Positions 24,825 through 36,644 of a stretch of DNA of 64,000 nucleotides are shown here, in pieces. The translations under genes were made by a program, and so were the position numbers. The notes under the pieces are model-generated. The model ran no database searches, had not been told where the DNA came from, and was given only the letters and a program-made list of their open reading frames with translations. The stretch's first letter is position 1; every line of letters begins with the position of its first letter. This DNA is from JAHELQ01 sp965603365 (lineage in GTDB: Bacteria > Acidobacteriota > Aminicenantia > UBA2199): contig CBFDCR010000007.1 in the NCBI GenBank assembly GCA_965603365.1, positions 1-64,000 of the forward strand. Direction: 5' to 3'.

Positions 24825-26759
24825 TTATAATTTTAGGCGGTCCCGGAGTTTTTTGATTTTTTCGCGCAGTTCGATGGCCCGTTCGAAGTCGAGCCGTTCG
24901 GCCGCCTCCCGCATCTCCGCTTCCAGGTTGATGATCATGTTGGGGATCTCCGGTTTGGGAATGTGTTTAACGTCCTTGATCTCGATCTCCTTCTCCTTGA
25001 TGGGCTTGACAATGGTGGTGGGGATGATGTTGTGCTCTTTATTGTATTCGATCTGCATCTCCCGGCGCCGCTGGGTCTCCTTGACCGCCTGGCGAATGGA
25101 GTGGGTCAGTTTATCGGCATAAAGGGCCACGCGGGAGTTGACGTTACGGGCCGCCCGGCCGATGATCTGGATGAGGCTTCTCACATCCCGCAAAAATCCC
25201 TCTTTGTCGGCATCCAGGATGCCGATGAACCCCACTTCCGGGATGTCCAGCCCCTCCCGCAGCAGGTTGATACCCACCAGGACATCGAACTTACCCAGGC
25301 GCAGTTGACGGATGATCTCGGTCCGTTCTAAGGTATCGATCTCCGAATGGAGGTAGCGGGTCTTGATGCCTTCGTCCGCTAAGTATTCGCTCAGTTCTTC
25401 GGCCAGCTTCTTGGTCAGGGTGGTGACCAGGACCCGGTCGCCCCGCCGGATGGTGACGCCGATCTCTCTCTTCAGATCGTCGATCTGACCGTCGATGGGG
25501 CGAATGACGACTTCCGGGTCCACCAGGCCGGTGGGACGGATGATCTGTTCCACCACCTGGGCAGAGATCTGCTGTTCATAGTCGCCGGGGGTGGCGGAGA
25601 CGAAGATGACCCGGGCTCTTTTCATATACTCTTCAAATTCGTGGAATTTGAGGGGGCGGTTGTCGAAGGCGCTAGGCAGACGGAAGCCGTAATCCACCAG
25701 ATTTTTCTTCCGGGTATAATCGCCCCGGTACATGCCGTGCAGTTGGGGGATGGTCTGATGGCTCTCATCGATGACGAGGAGAAAATCTTCGGGGAAATAG
25801 TCCAGCAGACAGAAGGGCTGCGCCCCCTTCTTGCGGCCGTCAAAGAAACGGGAGTAATTCTCGATCCCCTTGCAGAAGCCGGTCTCTTCGATCATTTCGA
25901 TGTCGTAAAGGATTTTTTGTTTCAGCCGGTGGGCTTCTAAGGGGGGCAGTTGGGGCAGGCGCTCCGCCAACTCCTCCTTGATCTGCCGGATGGCATCTTT
26001 GAGGGTGTGTTCGGGAATCACAAAGTGGCGGGCGGGGTAGACGTAGAGGTATTTAAATTCCTCCACCGGTTTGCCGCTCATCCTGTCCAGTTCGGTGATG
26101 CGGTCGATCTCGTCGCCGAACATTTCAACGCGGATGACATTGTTGATATAACCGGGAATAAAATCGACGGTGTCGCCCCGCACCCGGAATCGCCCCGGCT
26201 TGAGCTCGAAGTCGTTGCGCTCGTACTGGATGTCGATCAATTTTTTTAAGATGTCGTTTCGTTCACACCGGTCGCCTGCCTTCAACTCGAAACCCATTCC
26301 CGAAAAGTACTCCGGGCTGCCCACACTGTAAATGCAGGAGACCGAGGCCACCACGATCACATCCTGCCGGGATGAAAGCGAGGCGGTGGCGGCCAATCGC
26401 ATCTGCTCGATTTTGGGATTGACCAGCGCATCTTTCTCGATGTAGAGGTCCCGTTGGGGAATGTAAGACTCCGGCTGGTAATAGTCGTAGTAGGAGACAA
26501 AATACTCCACCCGGTTGTGGGGGAAAAATTCCCTGTATTCATTGTACAATTGGGCTGCCAGGGTCTTGTTGTGGGCGATCACCAGGCTGGGCAGCTTAAC
26601 TTTGTCGATGACGTGGGCGACGGTATAGGTCTTGCCCGAGCCGGTGACCCCCAGCAAAGTCTGGAAACGGTCGTGCCGTTCCAGCCCCCGGTGGAGTGAT
26701 TTTATGGCCCGGGGTTGGGAGCCTCTGGGTTCAAAGGGCGATGCCAGTTGAAATTTCAT
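24825..26759 (-). CDS. uvrB: excinuclease ABC subunit B
   Basis: A 644-residue UvrB, the damage-verifying helicase of nucleotide excision repair. Walker A GVTGSGKT is near residue 40, the beta-hairpin region YYDYYQPESYIP follows, then DESHQT and the second helicase lobe (LREGLDIPEVG, QIIGRAARN). The C-terminal UVR motif (EAEMREAAERLDFERAIELR), which contacts UvrC, is complete. The gene is last in the order uvrA-uvrC-uvrB, starting 55 bp after uvrC. The IS3 remnant begins 13 bp after its stop and has not damaged it. Confidence 0.97.
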   Translation of the reverse strand: MKFQLASPFEPRGSQPRAIKSLHRGLERHDRFQTLLGVTGSGKTYTVAHVIDKVKLPSLVIAHNKTLAAQLYNEYREFFPHNRVEYFVSYYDYYQPESYIPQRDLYIEKDALVNPKIEQMRLAATASLSSRQDVIVVASVSCIYSVGSPEYFSGMGFELKAGDRCERNDILKKLIDIQYERNDFELKPGRFRVRGDTVDFIPGYINNVIRVEMFGDEIDRITELDRMSGKPVEEFKYLYVYPARHFVIPEHTLKDAIRQIKEELAERLPQLPPLEAHRLKQKILYDIEMIEETGFCKGIENYSRFFDGRKKGAQPFCLLDYFPEDFLLVIDESHQTIPQLHGMYRGDYTRKKNLVDYGFRLPSAFDNRPLKFHEFEEYMKRARVIFVSATPGDYEQQISAQVVEQIIRPTGLVDPEVVIRPIDGQIDDLKREIGVTIRRGDRVLVTTLTKKLAEELSEYLADEGIKTRYLHSEIDTLERTEIIRQLRLGKFDVLVGINLLREGLDIPEVGFIGILDADKEGFLRDVRSLIQIIGRAARNVNSRVALYADKLTHSIRQAVKETQRRREMQIEYNKEHNIIPTTIVKPIKEKEIEIKDVKHIPKPEIPNMIINLEAEMREAAERLDFERAIELREKIKKLRDRLKL

Positions 26760-26814
26760 TTTTACTCCTGAATTCAGCCGCGAAGAGCGCGAAGTTGTGC
26801 TGCCTTGGTGTCCC

Positions 26815-28400
26815 TTAGCGGCCTTGACGGCCTTTTTTAATTAACTCCTTTTTGCGCAGCAGCCGGTTATAGGCGATGGCAAAGCGGTGGGCCTCGTCCC
26901 GGATTCGCTGGATCAATTTTAACGCCTTTCGCCTTCGATTCAACCGCAGCGGCGGCGGGGGCGGATCGCCGGGCAGATAGATCTCTTCCAGCCGCTTGGC
27001 AATGGCGATGGTGGGAATGGTGAGCCCCAGCTTTTCCAGTTGCCCTAGGGCGGCAGCCAGTTGCCCGGCGCCGCCGTCGATGATGACCAGGTTGGGCATC
27101 TCCTGCTGTTCCCGCAGCAGCCGGGTATAGCGCCGCCGCACCACCTCGGCAATGGCGGCAAAATCGTCGATCCGGTCGACGGTTTTGATACGGAAGCGCC
27201 GGTAACGGCTCTTATCCGGCAGCCCGTTGCGGAACTGCACCATGGAGGCCACGGTGGCGGTACCGGCCAGGTGGGAGATGTCGAAACATTCGATGACCGC
27301 GGGATCCTCCTGGAGATTTAAGACCCGCCGGAGGTCCGCCAATGTTTCCGCGTCCCCAAAAAAGCTCACCCGGATGTTCTCCAGTACCAACTGCAGGAGC
27401 TGCCTCTTCTCACCCCGCTGCGGCACGGTTACCTGGACGGCGCCGTTCCGCCGGGTTTTCAAGAAATCGAGCAAGACTTCATCAATCCTTTGGGGCAGGA
27501 TCAGTTCGGTGGGTACCCGGTTCTCCGAATAGTACTGCACCAGGAATTCTTCCGGCACATCTTCGCCCTCCGTATGGGCAAAGGTAAACTCCTGCTTGTT
27601 TTCCAGGATGCCTTTGTAGATATTGAAGAGGATCAGGTAAACGGTCTCCCCCTTGATCACGTAGTTGATGATGTCTTCGTTGTAGGTCTTCTGCCGCTGC
27701 ATCTTTTGTTTTTCCTTGAGCCCCTCGACAGCGGCGATGCGGACCCGCAGCTCGATGGCATGTTCGAAAGCGAGTGCGTCGGCATATTGTTTCATGTCCG
27801 CCTCTAATTGCCGGATCAAGCGGTTGGCCTGACCTTTTAGGATCATCTTAGCCGCCTGGATTTTTTGGGCATAGGCGGCCTCGGTGATATCCCGGATGCA
27901 GGGGGCATCACAGAGGCGGATATGATAGCGGAGACAGGGTTTAGCGGGCATCTTCTTGCAGGTTCTGAGCTTGAAGGTCTTATTCAGTACCGTCAGTACA
28001 TCGTCCCTGGCGGCGGCGGACACGAAGGGGCCGAAAAATTCGCCCGCCCCCTCCTTGCGCCGGGCGATTTCCAGCCGGGGAAACGGCTCGCCCGTCAAGC
28101 GGATATAGGCGTAATTTTTGGCATCCTTGAGGTTGATGTTGTAGCGGGGCTGGTGTTTCTTGATCAGGTTGTTTTCTAAGATCAATGCCTCCACCTCGTT
28201 GTCGGTCACGATACAATCGAGGCTGTGGATGTGTTCCACCATCCTGACGGTTTTGGTATCCTCCTCTTTGGGGGAGACATAACTCCTGACCCGCTTCTGC
28301 AGGTTGACGGCCTTACCGATGTAGAGAATACGGCCGGCGCGGTCTTTAAAGAGATAGCAGCCGGGCTCCTCCGGCAGGCTGACGATGGAGGCGGGATCGA

Positions 28401-28404
<4 letters not shown>
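26815..28404 (-). CDS. uvrC: excinuclease ABC subunit C lacking the C-terminal (HhH)2 domain
   Basis: A 529-residue UvrC. The GIY-YIG nuclease is at the N-terminus (GCYLFKDRAGRILYIGKA), the Cys-rich cluster follows (CKKMPAKPC then LCDAPC), the UVR motif lies near residue 205, and the RNase-H-like nuclease keeps its acidic and His positions (ECFDISH, IIDGGAGQ, RDEAHRFA). UvrC is usually about 600 residues because a tandem helix-hairpin-helix follows; here the chain ends 18 residues after the HRFA helix with a basic tail and a stop. The 55 bp before uvrB contain no remnant of that domain. It starts inside the uvrA stop (ATGA overlap), so translation is coupled. Confidence 0.95.
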
Positions 28405-31202
<2,798 letters not shown>

Positions 31203-31328
31203 GTTTCGTAATTTCCTATTCGTTCTACAAAAAAATCAAAGGGGGGATGATCCTTCCTTTATCTGCACAAATATATCAGAAAACAGCGATGAAGTAAATG
31301 CTTTTTTTAGGGTAGAAACGACTGGAAT

Positions 31329-32624
31329 TTAAGTGGTGACGGAGAATAAGAGGGGGGAGATGATGGTATTTCTGGAGAGCCTCAGGTTATCGATTTTCAG
31401 GGTCTGTTTCTTGAGTTCCCTTCTTTTTTTGATCAAAAAGGAGAAACGAACCGGCATAAATCTCTCCATGGTTTTTACATACGACCGGCTGAAATGGCGG
31501 CGATTTTGGGCAATGGCCTTCATGATCAGGAAGTCGCAATTTCGCCGGATCAAGCTCTCCATCGTCTGAGCGCCGGGTGTTTCCTGCTTTCGGTTGAGAT
31601 CCAGGAAGTTTCGCATAAAGTGCAGCAGACGGTTGGCCAGACGTTCGCGGCCGCGGCGCGACTCCTGGCGGGAAAACAGGGTCAGGTGCCTGCTGACCCG
31701 GTCAGCCTCTATGTCCTGAAGATCGTCCGCCAGTTGTAAAAATGTACCCAGGCCGAAGCAGTACCCCTGCCGGTCTTCATCAATGGCAGGATCGATCAGC
31801 AGGCCGTCGGCCAACACCGATGTACCCCCCTTTTCAAAGACAATATCCATTGCGGCGGAGAGGGATACCTGATCTCCGCCGTTGTGCAGCTTTAGGCTCT
31901 TTACCTGGGCATTGTATATGGCCAGGAGACCCTGAAACACCTGGGGGTTGGTGGGGCGTGGGTATTGGGACTCGATTTTTTGCAGCAGGCGGTATATTTT
32001 TTGTTCACAATCGCTGCCATAGTCACATCTCTTTCCCTCCAGCCAGGATTTGAGCTTAACATTCAAGCCGATTTTTTCCGCGGCCGACAGCCTGGAATCG
32101 TCGTTGACATTGTCGGTGTAGGGGTAGAGCAGGCTGTAGGCAAATATCGACGGGGTAAGGGCGATCTCGAGGTTAAAAAAAATTTGCAGGGCATTCATCA
32201 CCCAGACATTGCGCAAGGCCTGGTAGATATCGGCGATCGCCAGGCGGGGATCAAACCCCTCTACCTCCCGGATAAAGCGGCGGCTGGTGCGTAAAAAGTC
32301 TTCGGACAACACGGTATCCAGCGAGCTCCCCGTCAGTTTTTGTAAACCGGCAGACGAGGAGCGGATATCCTCAAGCATCTCCCTTGACCATCGCTCCTGG
32401 GCCTCTTCACCCCGGGGATAACGGTCGATACGGCTGGAGACCCTGTCTACCAGTTGGGAGACCTGCTTCTCGATCTCCCGCTGCTCACCCCTGGTGTACG
32501 TCCGGCTAAAAGGCGGTATCTCGTCTCCCGATTCTTCCCATAGGTGAATATATTTCTCTTTATACGCCCGGATTTTGGGTTCCAATGCGCCGACCTGCCG
32601 GGAAATCAACCGTTCCTGTTTCAT
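31329..32624 (-). CDS. class I isoprenoid-synthase-fold protein, function unknown
   Basis: A 431-residue, mostly helical protein. Two acidic motifs sit where the metal-binding motifs of trans-isoprenyl/terpenoid synthases are found: DNVNDD at 171-176 in a YPYTDNVNDDSRL context, and DDLQD at 300-304 within QLADDLQDIEADR. Their spacing (about 130 residues) and the helical setting match squalene/phytoene-synthase or prenyltransferase folds. A 130-residue N-terminal extension rich in charged helices precedes them. There are no isoprenoid genes nearby, so the substrate is unknown. No Shine-Dalgarno is seen; TATACT lies six bases before the ATG, which implies a leaderless message. Confidence 0.65.
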   Translation of the reverse strand: MKQERLISRQVGALEPKIRAYKEKYIHLWEESGDEIPPFSRTYTRGEQREIEKQVSQLVDRVSSRIDRYPRGEEAQERWSREMLEDIRSSSAGLQKLTGSSLDTVLSEDFLRTSRRFIREVEGFDPRLAIADIYQALRNVWVMNALQIFFNLEIALTPSIFAYSLLYPYTDNVNDDSRLSAAEKIGLNVKLKSWLEGKRCDYGSDCEQKIYRLLQKIESQYPRPTNPQVFQGLLAIYNAQVKSLKLHNGGDQVSLSAAMDIVFEKGGTSVLADGLLIDPAIDEDRQGYCFGLGTFLQLADDLQDIEADRVSRHLTLFSRQESRRGRERLANRLLHFMRNFLDLNRKQETPGAQTMESLIRRNCDFLIMKAIAQNRRHFSRSYVKTMERFMPVRFSFLIKKRRELKKQTLKIDNLRLSRNTIISPLLFSVTT

Positions 32625-32729
32625 TATATCAGTATACGAAAAATCCCGCCAATGTTTTACCTTTTGCGGCTGTCATCTTTCCCAATTTTTCATCCCGAAC
32701 TGAAATATTCAGGGCGCGAGATCAATCGT

Positions 32730-33044
32730 TGATATTTGAATATGAATCATCCAGGTTTCAATATGAATGATTGTATTTTGAAATTGAACCATTGATATTT
32801 GAATATGAATTGTTGAATTTCGAAATTGAATGGTTGATATTTGAATATGAATGATTGAAATTCGAATATGAAACGTTGAGGTTTCAATATGAATGATTGA
32901 ATTTCAAATATGAACCGTTGATATTCGAATATGAAATGTCGAGGTTTCAATATGAATCGTTCAGACTTGAAGGTGAATGGATGAGCGTTTAATATGAATG
33001 GTTGAGGTTTGGCGGTGAATTGGCGAAGGGTAAATGTGAATTAT
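32730..33044. repeat. 21-bp tandem repeat array, 15 units
   Basis: Fifteen consecutive units of exactly 21 bp, consensus close to TGANNTTYGAATATGAANNGT, with the last two units degenerate. On the minus strand it reads as 7-residue units (FIFEYQR, FIFEIQS, FILKPQR, FIFEFQS, FIFKYQP and so on) without a stop from 33040 down to 32747. That frame is the same as the frame of the upstream gene, whose stop codon occupies 33041-33043 inside the final unit. Confidence 0.93.
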
Positions 33045-33520
33045 TCGGGGGCTGTCTCGTCTGTCTCTTTTCTTTTTCGGGGTTTATAGCGCCTGGAGAG
33101 TTCCTGGACGTAGTTGTCGGTGCCGGGGACTCCGGCTTTGGCCGCGCTTTTCAGGTAGAGGTAGAATTTTCGGGACCAGTCGAGGGCCTGGGCGCCGGCC
33201 ACGTAGTGGGCGTCTTCGGCCTTTTCCCGCAGCCTGGTCAGTTTACTCAAGACGCTGAAGAGTTCGGTTGACAACTCGAAGTAGCGATTGAGCCGGTCCA
33301 GGTTGAGGTATTCGGGTACCAGGTCGGGATTTTTCGAGGCGATCTCCACGGTCCGTTCGACAAAGGGCAGGGAGCGGTCGCCCATGGTCTGGAGAGACCT
33401 TCGCTGCCGGGGGGTCAGATTGATGGGGAAGGCTAAGATGGCTTCCATGCCGGTTAAGGATTGCCCCAACTGCGTCATTTGTTCATCGGTTAGTTCTTCT
33501 GAAATTTCCGGTAAAATCAT
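33041..33520 (-). CDS. conserved hypothetical protein next to the repeat array
   Basis: A 159-residue acidic helical protein. The segment LTPRQRRSLQTMGDRSLPFVERTVEIASKNPDLVPEYL is split here as LTPRQRRSLQTMGD and FVERTVEIASKNPDLVPEYL; it resembles a family of small uncharacterised bacterial proteins with the pattern ...MGDK..FV..A.EYA..NP.LVP.YL. No enzyme motif, no signal, no membrane segment. The C-terminus (RYKPRKRKETDET) is charged. Its stop lies inside the final unit of a 21-bp array that stays open in the same frame for about 98 codons. GGAGAAAAAAA before the ATG serves as ribosome site. Confidence 0.7.
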   Translation of the reverse strand: MILPEISEELTDEQMTQLGQSLTGMEAILAFPINLTPRQRRSLQTMGDRSLPFVERTVEIASKNPDLVPEYLNLDRLNRYFELSTELFSVLSKLTRLREKAEDAHYVAGAQALDWSRKFYLYLKSAAKAGVPGTDNYVQELSRRYKPRKRKETDETAPE

Positions 33521-33683
33521 TTTTTTTCTCCTTATTGTTATTAATTTTATCTTTTAAGGCCCTAATTATACACATATGAGCGGTTATATGTTTTAAATGT
33601 GTCATATTTGTTACATATGATAGCATACCGGAGACCTTTTTTCAACTTTTTTTAAATTTTTTTTTCAGAATAGGCACCGAACT

Positions 33684-33710
33684 TTGCTATTTTCAAAAAT
33701 GGCAAAGATT
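33684..33710. other. intergenic hairpin between the hypothetical gene and the radical SAM gene
   Basis: CTTTGCTATTTT and AAATGGCAAAG form an imperfect stem around a three-base loop, immediately beyond the radical SAM stop codon. No T-run follows in the minus direction, so a classical terminator is not shown. The surrounding 195 bp are AT-rich and non-coding. Confidence 0.3.
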
Positions 33711-33715
33711 AAGGT

Positions 33716-34636
33716 TTATATATTCCATTCTCCCGTATCGGGATTGTATTTACAGTGGGGCGGCCTGACATGAAGCGAACCGGTGGCCTTTATTGCCGAT
33801 ACCCGGCAATCGGGGCAGGCGTAGCGGTACTCACAATATTGGCACGTTTCAATATTATCTTTGTTTAATTCCCAATACTCTTTAAACTTTTCCTGGAGGA
33901 TCATTTTTTTGATATTGTCGACTGTGATATTCCCCAACACCTCATGGGACCAGAGACAGGGCTTAATATCGCCATTGGCATCTACGGCAATAGAATGGCC
34001 CCAGCAGGAATTATATTTCCTCGAATAAAAAAACATAAATTGGCTTACCTGCATCTTTTCTTCCCTGATTTCGGCATTGAGACCGGAGGATGTAAGGCTG
34101 TTGAATCCCAATTGATCACACGCACCGGCTGTATTGAGGTCGCCCGGCTTCTTGAAAACAATGGAGTGGCGATGGGCCGAAGATTCTTCCTTTATCTGTT
34201 CTAAAACACGTGGTCGCAGCAGGGGGTTCCCGCCGGTGATTAATATATGATCAATGGGGATATACTGGATTTGCTGCAACAGCTCGCTTAAAATTTCCCC
34301 TGTCATCTCGCCGCCGCCCTTAAAGCAGGTGCACAACTCTCCGCAATCATCGCACTCGAAATTGCAGTTGCCGGTTACCCGTATCTGCAGCCGCCTGAGT
34401 TTTATATTCTCTTCAAAACCGGAGAGATTCAGTTCAAATTCATGGGGCCTACTGCCTTCTGTCTCATAAGCAAGGTTGGCCTTTATCAAAGACTCTTTGA
34501 GATCTTCTACACTTCCATCAGGGGTGATGCGAAAGAGTTTTTTCCTGAATAGATCTTCCAGAACCCAGTTCTTTTTGCCTTTGACTTTTTTCACAAAAGT
34601 GTAGAGTCTGACTCTCTTGCGGCTCATTTCAATCAT
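33716..34636 (-). CDS. radical SAM/SPASM protein, probable peptide maturase
   Basis: A 306-residue protein. The radical-SAM cluster motif CxxxCxxC is C91, C95, C98 (GNCNFECDDC), followed by a GGNP glycine motif (LITGGNPLL). The SPASM region shows C211, C227, C265, C268, C274, C277 and C295, enough to hold auxiliary iron-sulphur clusters. The chain ends CKYNPDTGEW, an ending seen in peptide-modifying SPASM enzymes such as the grasp-with-SPASM and pseudo-rSAM groups. The N-terminal 85 residues could be a RRE-like peptide-binding part. Its ATG directly follows the stop of the lipoprotein gene (TAAATG) with AGGAG in the end of that gene, so the two are translationally coupled. No precursor peptide is certain. 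Confidence 0.85.
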   Translation of the reverse strand: MIEMSRKRVRLYTFVKKVKGKKNWVLEDLFRKKLFRITPDGSVEDLKESLIKANLAYETEGSRPHEFELNLSGFEENIKLRRLQIRVTGNCNFECDDCGELCTCFKGGGEMTGEILSELLQQIQYIPIDHILITGGNPLLRPRVLEQIKEESSAHRHSIVFKKPGDLNTAGACDQLGFNSLTSSGLNAEIREEKMQVSQFMFFYSRKYNSCWGHSIAVDANGDIKPCLWSHEVLGNITVDNIKKMILQEKFKEYWELNKDNIETCQYCEYRYACPDCRVSAIKATGSLHVRPPHCKYNPDTGEWNI

Positions 34637-35776
34637 TTATTCTCCTGCTACCCGCCACTTTTCGAGTCCAAAGTCCTCCTCAAACTCTTTGATTAAATAT
34701 ACATACCCGTTGTCATACACGATACAGTAAGGGAATAATGATTGTTTTAACCTGAATATTTGCCGGAAGCAGGGCACCCGGATTTTACCGATCAGTCTTA
34801 AATCATAATCGAAGTAGTCCGCTTCATGAAGATCCGGACATTCGGTGCTGTAGGTGTCCCGCCTTACTACCGCAAAGCCTTTTTCCAGCGGTATCATCCA
34901 GGAAGCCGGCTGAACCCTGTCTGCCAGCAGGATTTGATCTTTACGGCTGAGTTGGGCAGTGTGATGAGAGAGCCACTCCGCTTTTTTTTCGGGCGGTACT
35001 TTGATCTCTTTTACGTCAACTTTTACCTTTTTCAATATATTGCCCTTCAAGTCATAGGTGGTGATCTCATAGGTGGCCATGTCCAGGAAGTAGAGTGTTT
35101 GATTCTTAAAAAAATAGTGGAATCCCGGGGCTTTACCTAAGATAAGTTTAGGGGGGTTGGGCGGTTTTAAAATGAGAGAGAAATAAGGCCCAATGGTATG
35201 GATCTTTTTACTCTTGAGATCCGGGATAGAAACAATATAGAAATCATCGATATATCCTTCCTCAATGGGATCAACAGGCCTTCCTTTTTTAAAGGCAAGG
35301 TGGCGACCGTCAGGTGAGATGGCGACATCTACAAAGGCTGCGTCTGTTTTGATTAATTCCATATAATTAAAGTCTTTTGAGAATATGCTGATTCGACGCT
35401 GCGTATGGTCGGCGCCCAATATAGAATCATGGGTAGAAAAGAACAGCAGGGCACCTCCCGCATCACCGGGGCCCTGTCCTTTTTTTAGACATTTCCGTCC
35501 CAACAATTCAAGGTTTTTGTTATATATGTTGATTCCAAGACTATTTTCATTTTCAAGATCATGGCCATAGGCACAAACCCGATCTCCATCGATAAAAAAA
35601 CGGGGATAAGTCAGGTTTGAAAAGCGAATGCTCTTTTCATGTATAAATGTTATATCGACGGGCGTATTTATCTCTTTTAAGATCGTTGGCTTTGGACTTA
35701 AGTCTTCGGATTTTTTACACTGAGTCCAGAAAATCGTTAACATTACGATAATTACCGCTGTGACCGCCTGTCTCAT
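34637..35776 (-). CDS. 6-bladed beta-propeller lipoprotein
   Basis: A 379-residue exported protein. The N-terminal signal ends in a Cys (IVMLTIFWTQC), so it is probably lipid-anchored. The rest shows repeated beta-propeller blades (LLGRKCLKKGQGPGDAGG, ISPDGRHLAFKKG, TYDLKGNILKKVKV), of the 6-bladed NHL-like type common in this kind of bacterium. GGAGG lies 5-6 nt before the ATG. It is the first gene of a two-gene unit with the radical SAM/SPASM protein, which suggests that the propeller binds, exports or presents the modified product; that is inference. A second propeller protein lies at 53758-54759 without a maturase. Confidence 0.8.
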   Translation of the reverse strand: MRQAVTAVIIVMLTIFWTQCKKSEDLSPKPTILKEINTPVDITFIHEKSIRFSNLTYPRFFIDGDRVCAYGHDLENENSLGINIYNKNLELLGRKCLKKGQGPGDAGGALLFFSTHDSILGADHTQRRISIFSKDFNYMELIKTDAAFVDVAISPDGRHLAFKKGRPVDPIEEGYIDDFYIVSIPDLKSKKIHTIGPYFSLILKPPNPPKLILGKAPGFHYFFKNQTLYFLDMATYEITTYDLKGNILKKVKVDVKEIKVPPEKKAEWLSHHTAQLSRKDQILLADRVQPASWMIPLEKGFAVVRRDTYSTECPDLHEADYFDYDLRLIGKIRVPCFRQIFRLKQSLFPYCIVYDNGYVYLIKEFEEDFGLEKWRVAGE

Positions 35777-35818
35777 CTTCCGCCTCCTTTAATTCAATGT
35801 ACCTCTTTAAATCTGCTT

Positions 35819-35911
35819 CTAAGGGTAATCTGTTTGTTTAACAGTATCAGGCACCAATAAAACGACTTTTGTGATTACATAAAATTTCAATTTATTAATC
35901 TCTTTACCCAT
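35819..35911 (-). CDS. possible 30-residue ORF upstream of the lipoprotein/radical SAM pair
   Basis: A short open frame beginning MGKEINKLKFYVITKVV and ending in a polar tail (PDTVKQTDYP), 42 bp before the lipoprotein start on the same strand. It has a basic amphipathic beginning and no Cys. The ribosome site is weak (AACGGG touching the ATG). It is listed only because a radical SAM/SPASM maturase needs a substrate peptide and this is the closest candidate; chance is quite possible. Confidence 0.2.
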   Translation of the reverse strand: MGKEINKLKFYVITKVVLLVPDTVKQTDYP

Positions 35912-35971
35912 CCCGTTGGGTCTGAAAAAAATAATGGTCGCTTGACAACATTCTACTGCTGTCGGCGGGGG

Positions 35972-36223
35972 TTATAGGGCGATGTACCACTGGTCCTGGT
36001 GCTCGTCGTAGAAGAGCGTATAGGTGTGGTTGTCTTCGGCCAGCACCTTGAAGCGGCAGAGCCGCTCTCCCCCGGGAAGATGGGTCTCCAGGGAGCGGTC
36101 CAATACCTTCTTGATTTTCAGGGTGGTGTTTTTATGGGTAAACCGGCTGGGCCTTTCGTGAAGTTTATAGCCTGAATAGGAGTCTACTTCGATTCTTTCG
36201 GTCTTTATGGGACAATCCTTCAC
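35972..36223 (-). CDS. small conserved hypothetical protein
   Basis: An 83-residue protein with the start SYSGYKLHERPSRFTHKN and a compact beta-rich body ending HTYTLFYDEHQDQWYIAL. It reads as a small antiparallel beta domain. No Cys, no membrane part, no enzyme motif. It follows the GYD-domain gene by 5 bp on the same strand and is almost surely co-transcribed and probably co-translated with it. I do not know its function. Confidence 0.7.
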   Translation of the reverse strand: MKDCPIKTERIEVDSYSGYKLHERPSRFTHKNTTLKIKKVLDRSLETHLPGGERLCRFKVLAEDNHTYTLFYDEHQDQWYIAL

Positions 36224-36228
36224 CGGCG

Positions 36229-36534
36229 TTAGAGTTCCTCCGCCTCCCTGGTGATTTCGATAAACTTGGACCAGGGCATGGCCGGCCAGGTCTCTACTGC
36301 CAGGGCGCCGTTGGCCCTGGTAATCATGGAAACCTTGGCGGCTGTCTCTTCGCTGTCGGCTTCGTAGATATCCATAAAATCATAGGGGCCCAGCAGGGCA
36401 TAGTGGGCGATCCATTTGACATCGGGACAGAGCTTGTTTACCTTCTTCTTCCACTCCTTGCCGATGGCCTCACGTTTCTTAAGGTCTCCACAAATTTCGG
36501 GGGTTAGTTTGGTCATCAACACATACATTCCCAT
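36229..36534 (-). CDS. GYD domain protein
   Basis: About 101 residues starting MGMYVLMTKLTPE. The central part (VKWIAHYALLGPYDFMDIYEADSEETAAKVSMI) is the GYD domain: the GPYDF motif corresponds to the family's G-x-Y-D signature, and the fold is a ferredoxin-like dimeric alpha+beta barrel. AGGAGG seven bases before the ATG at 36534 decides the start; the longer frame upstream has unlikely composition. Function of GYD proteins is not established. The 83-residue gene follows directly. Confidence 0.82.
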   Translation of the reverse strand: MGMYVLMTKLTPEICGDLKKREAIGKEWKKKVNKLCPDVKWIAHYALLGPYDFMDIYEADSEETAAKVSMITRANGALAVETWPAMPWSKFIEITREAEEL

Positions 36535-36644
36535 GGGTAATCCTCCTATATCTATATTAATGCAATTGTGAGAATATTCAATCAAAAAAATCGGAAAATA
36601 TGCATTTTGACTTATCGTTCTATTTATGATAAAAATGAAAAACA

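Noticed and set aside
32700..33040. CRISPR array
   Set aside because: The units are contiguous 21-bp tandem repeats without spacers, and no cas genes are near.
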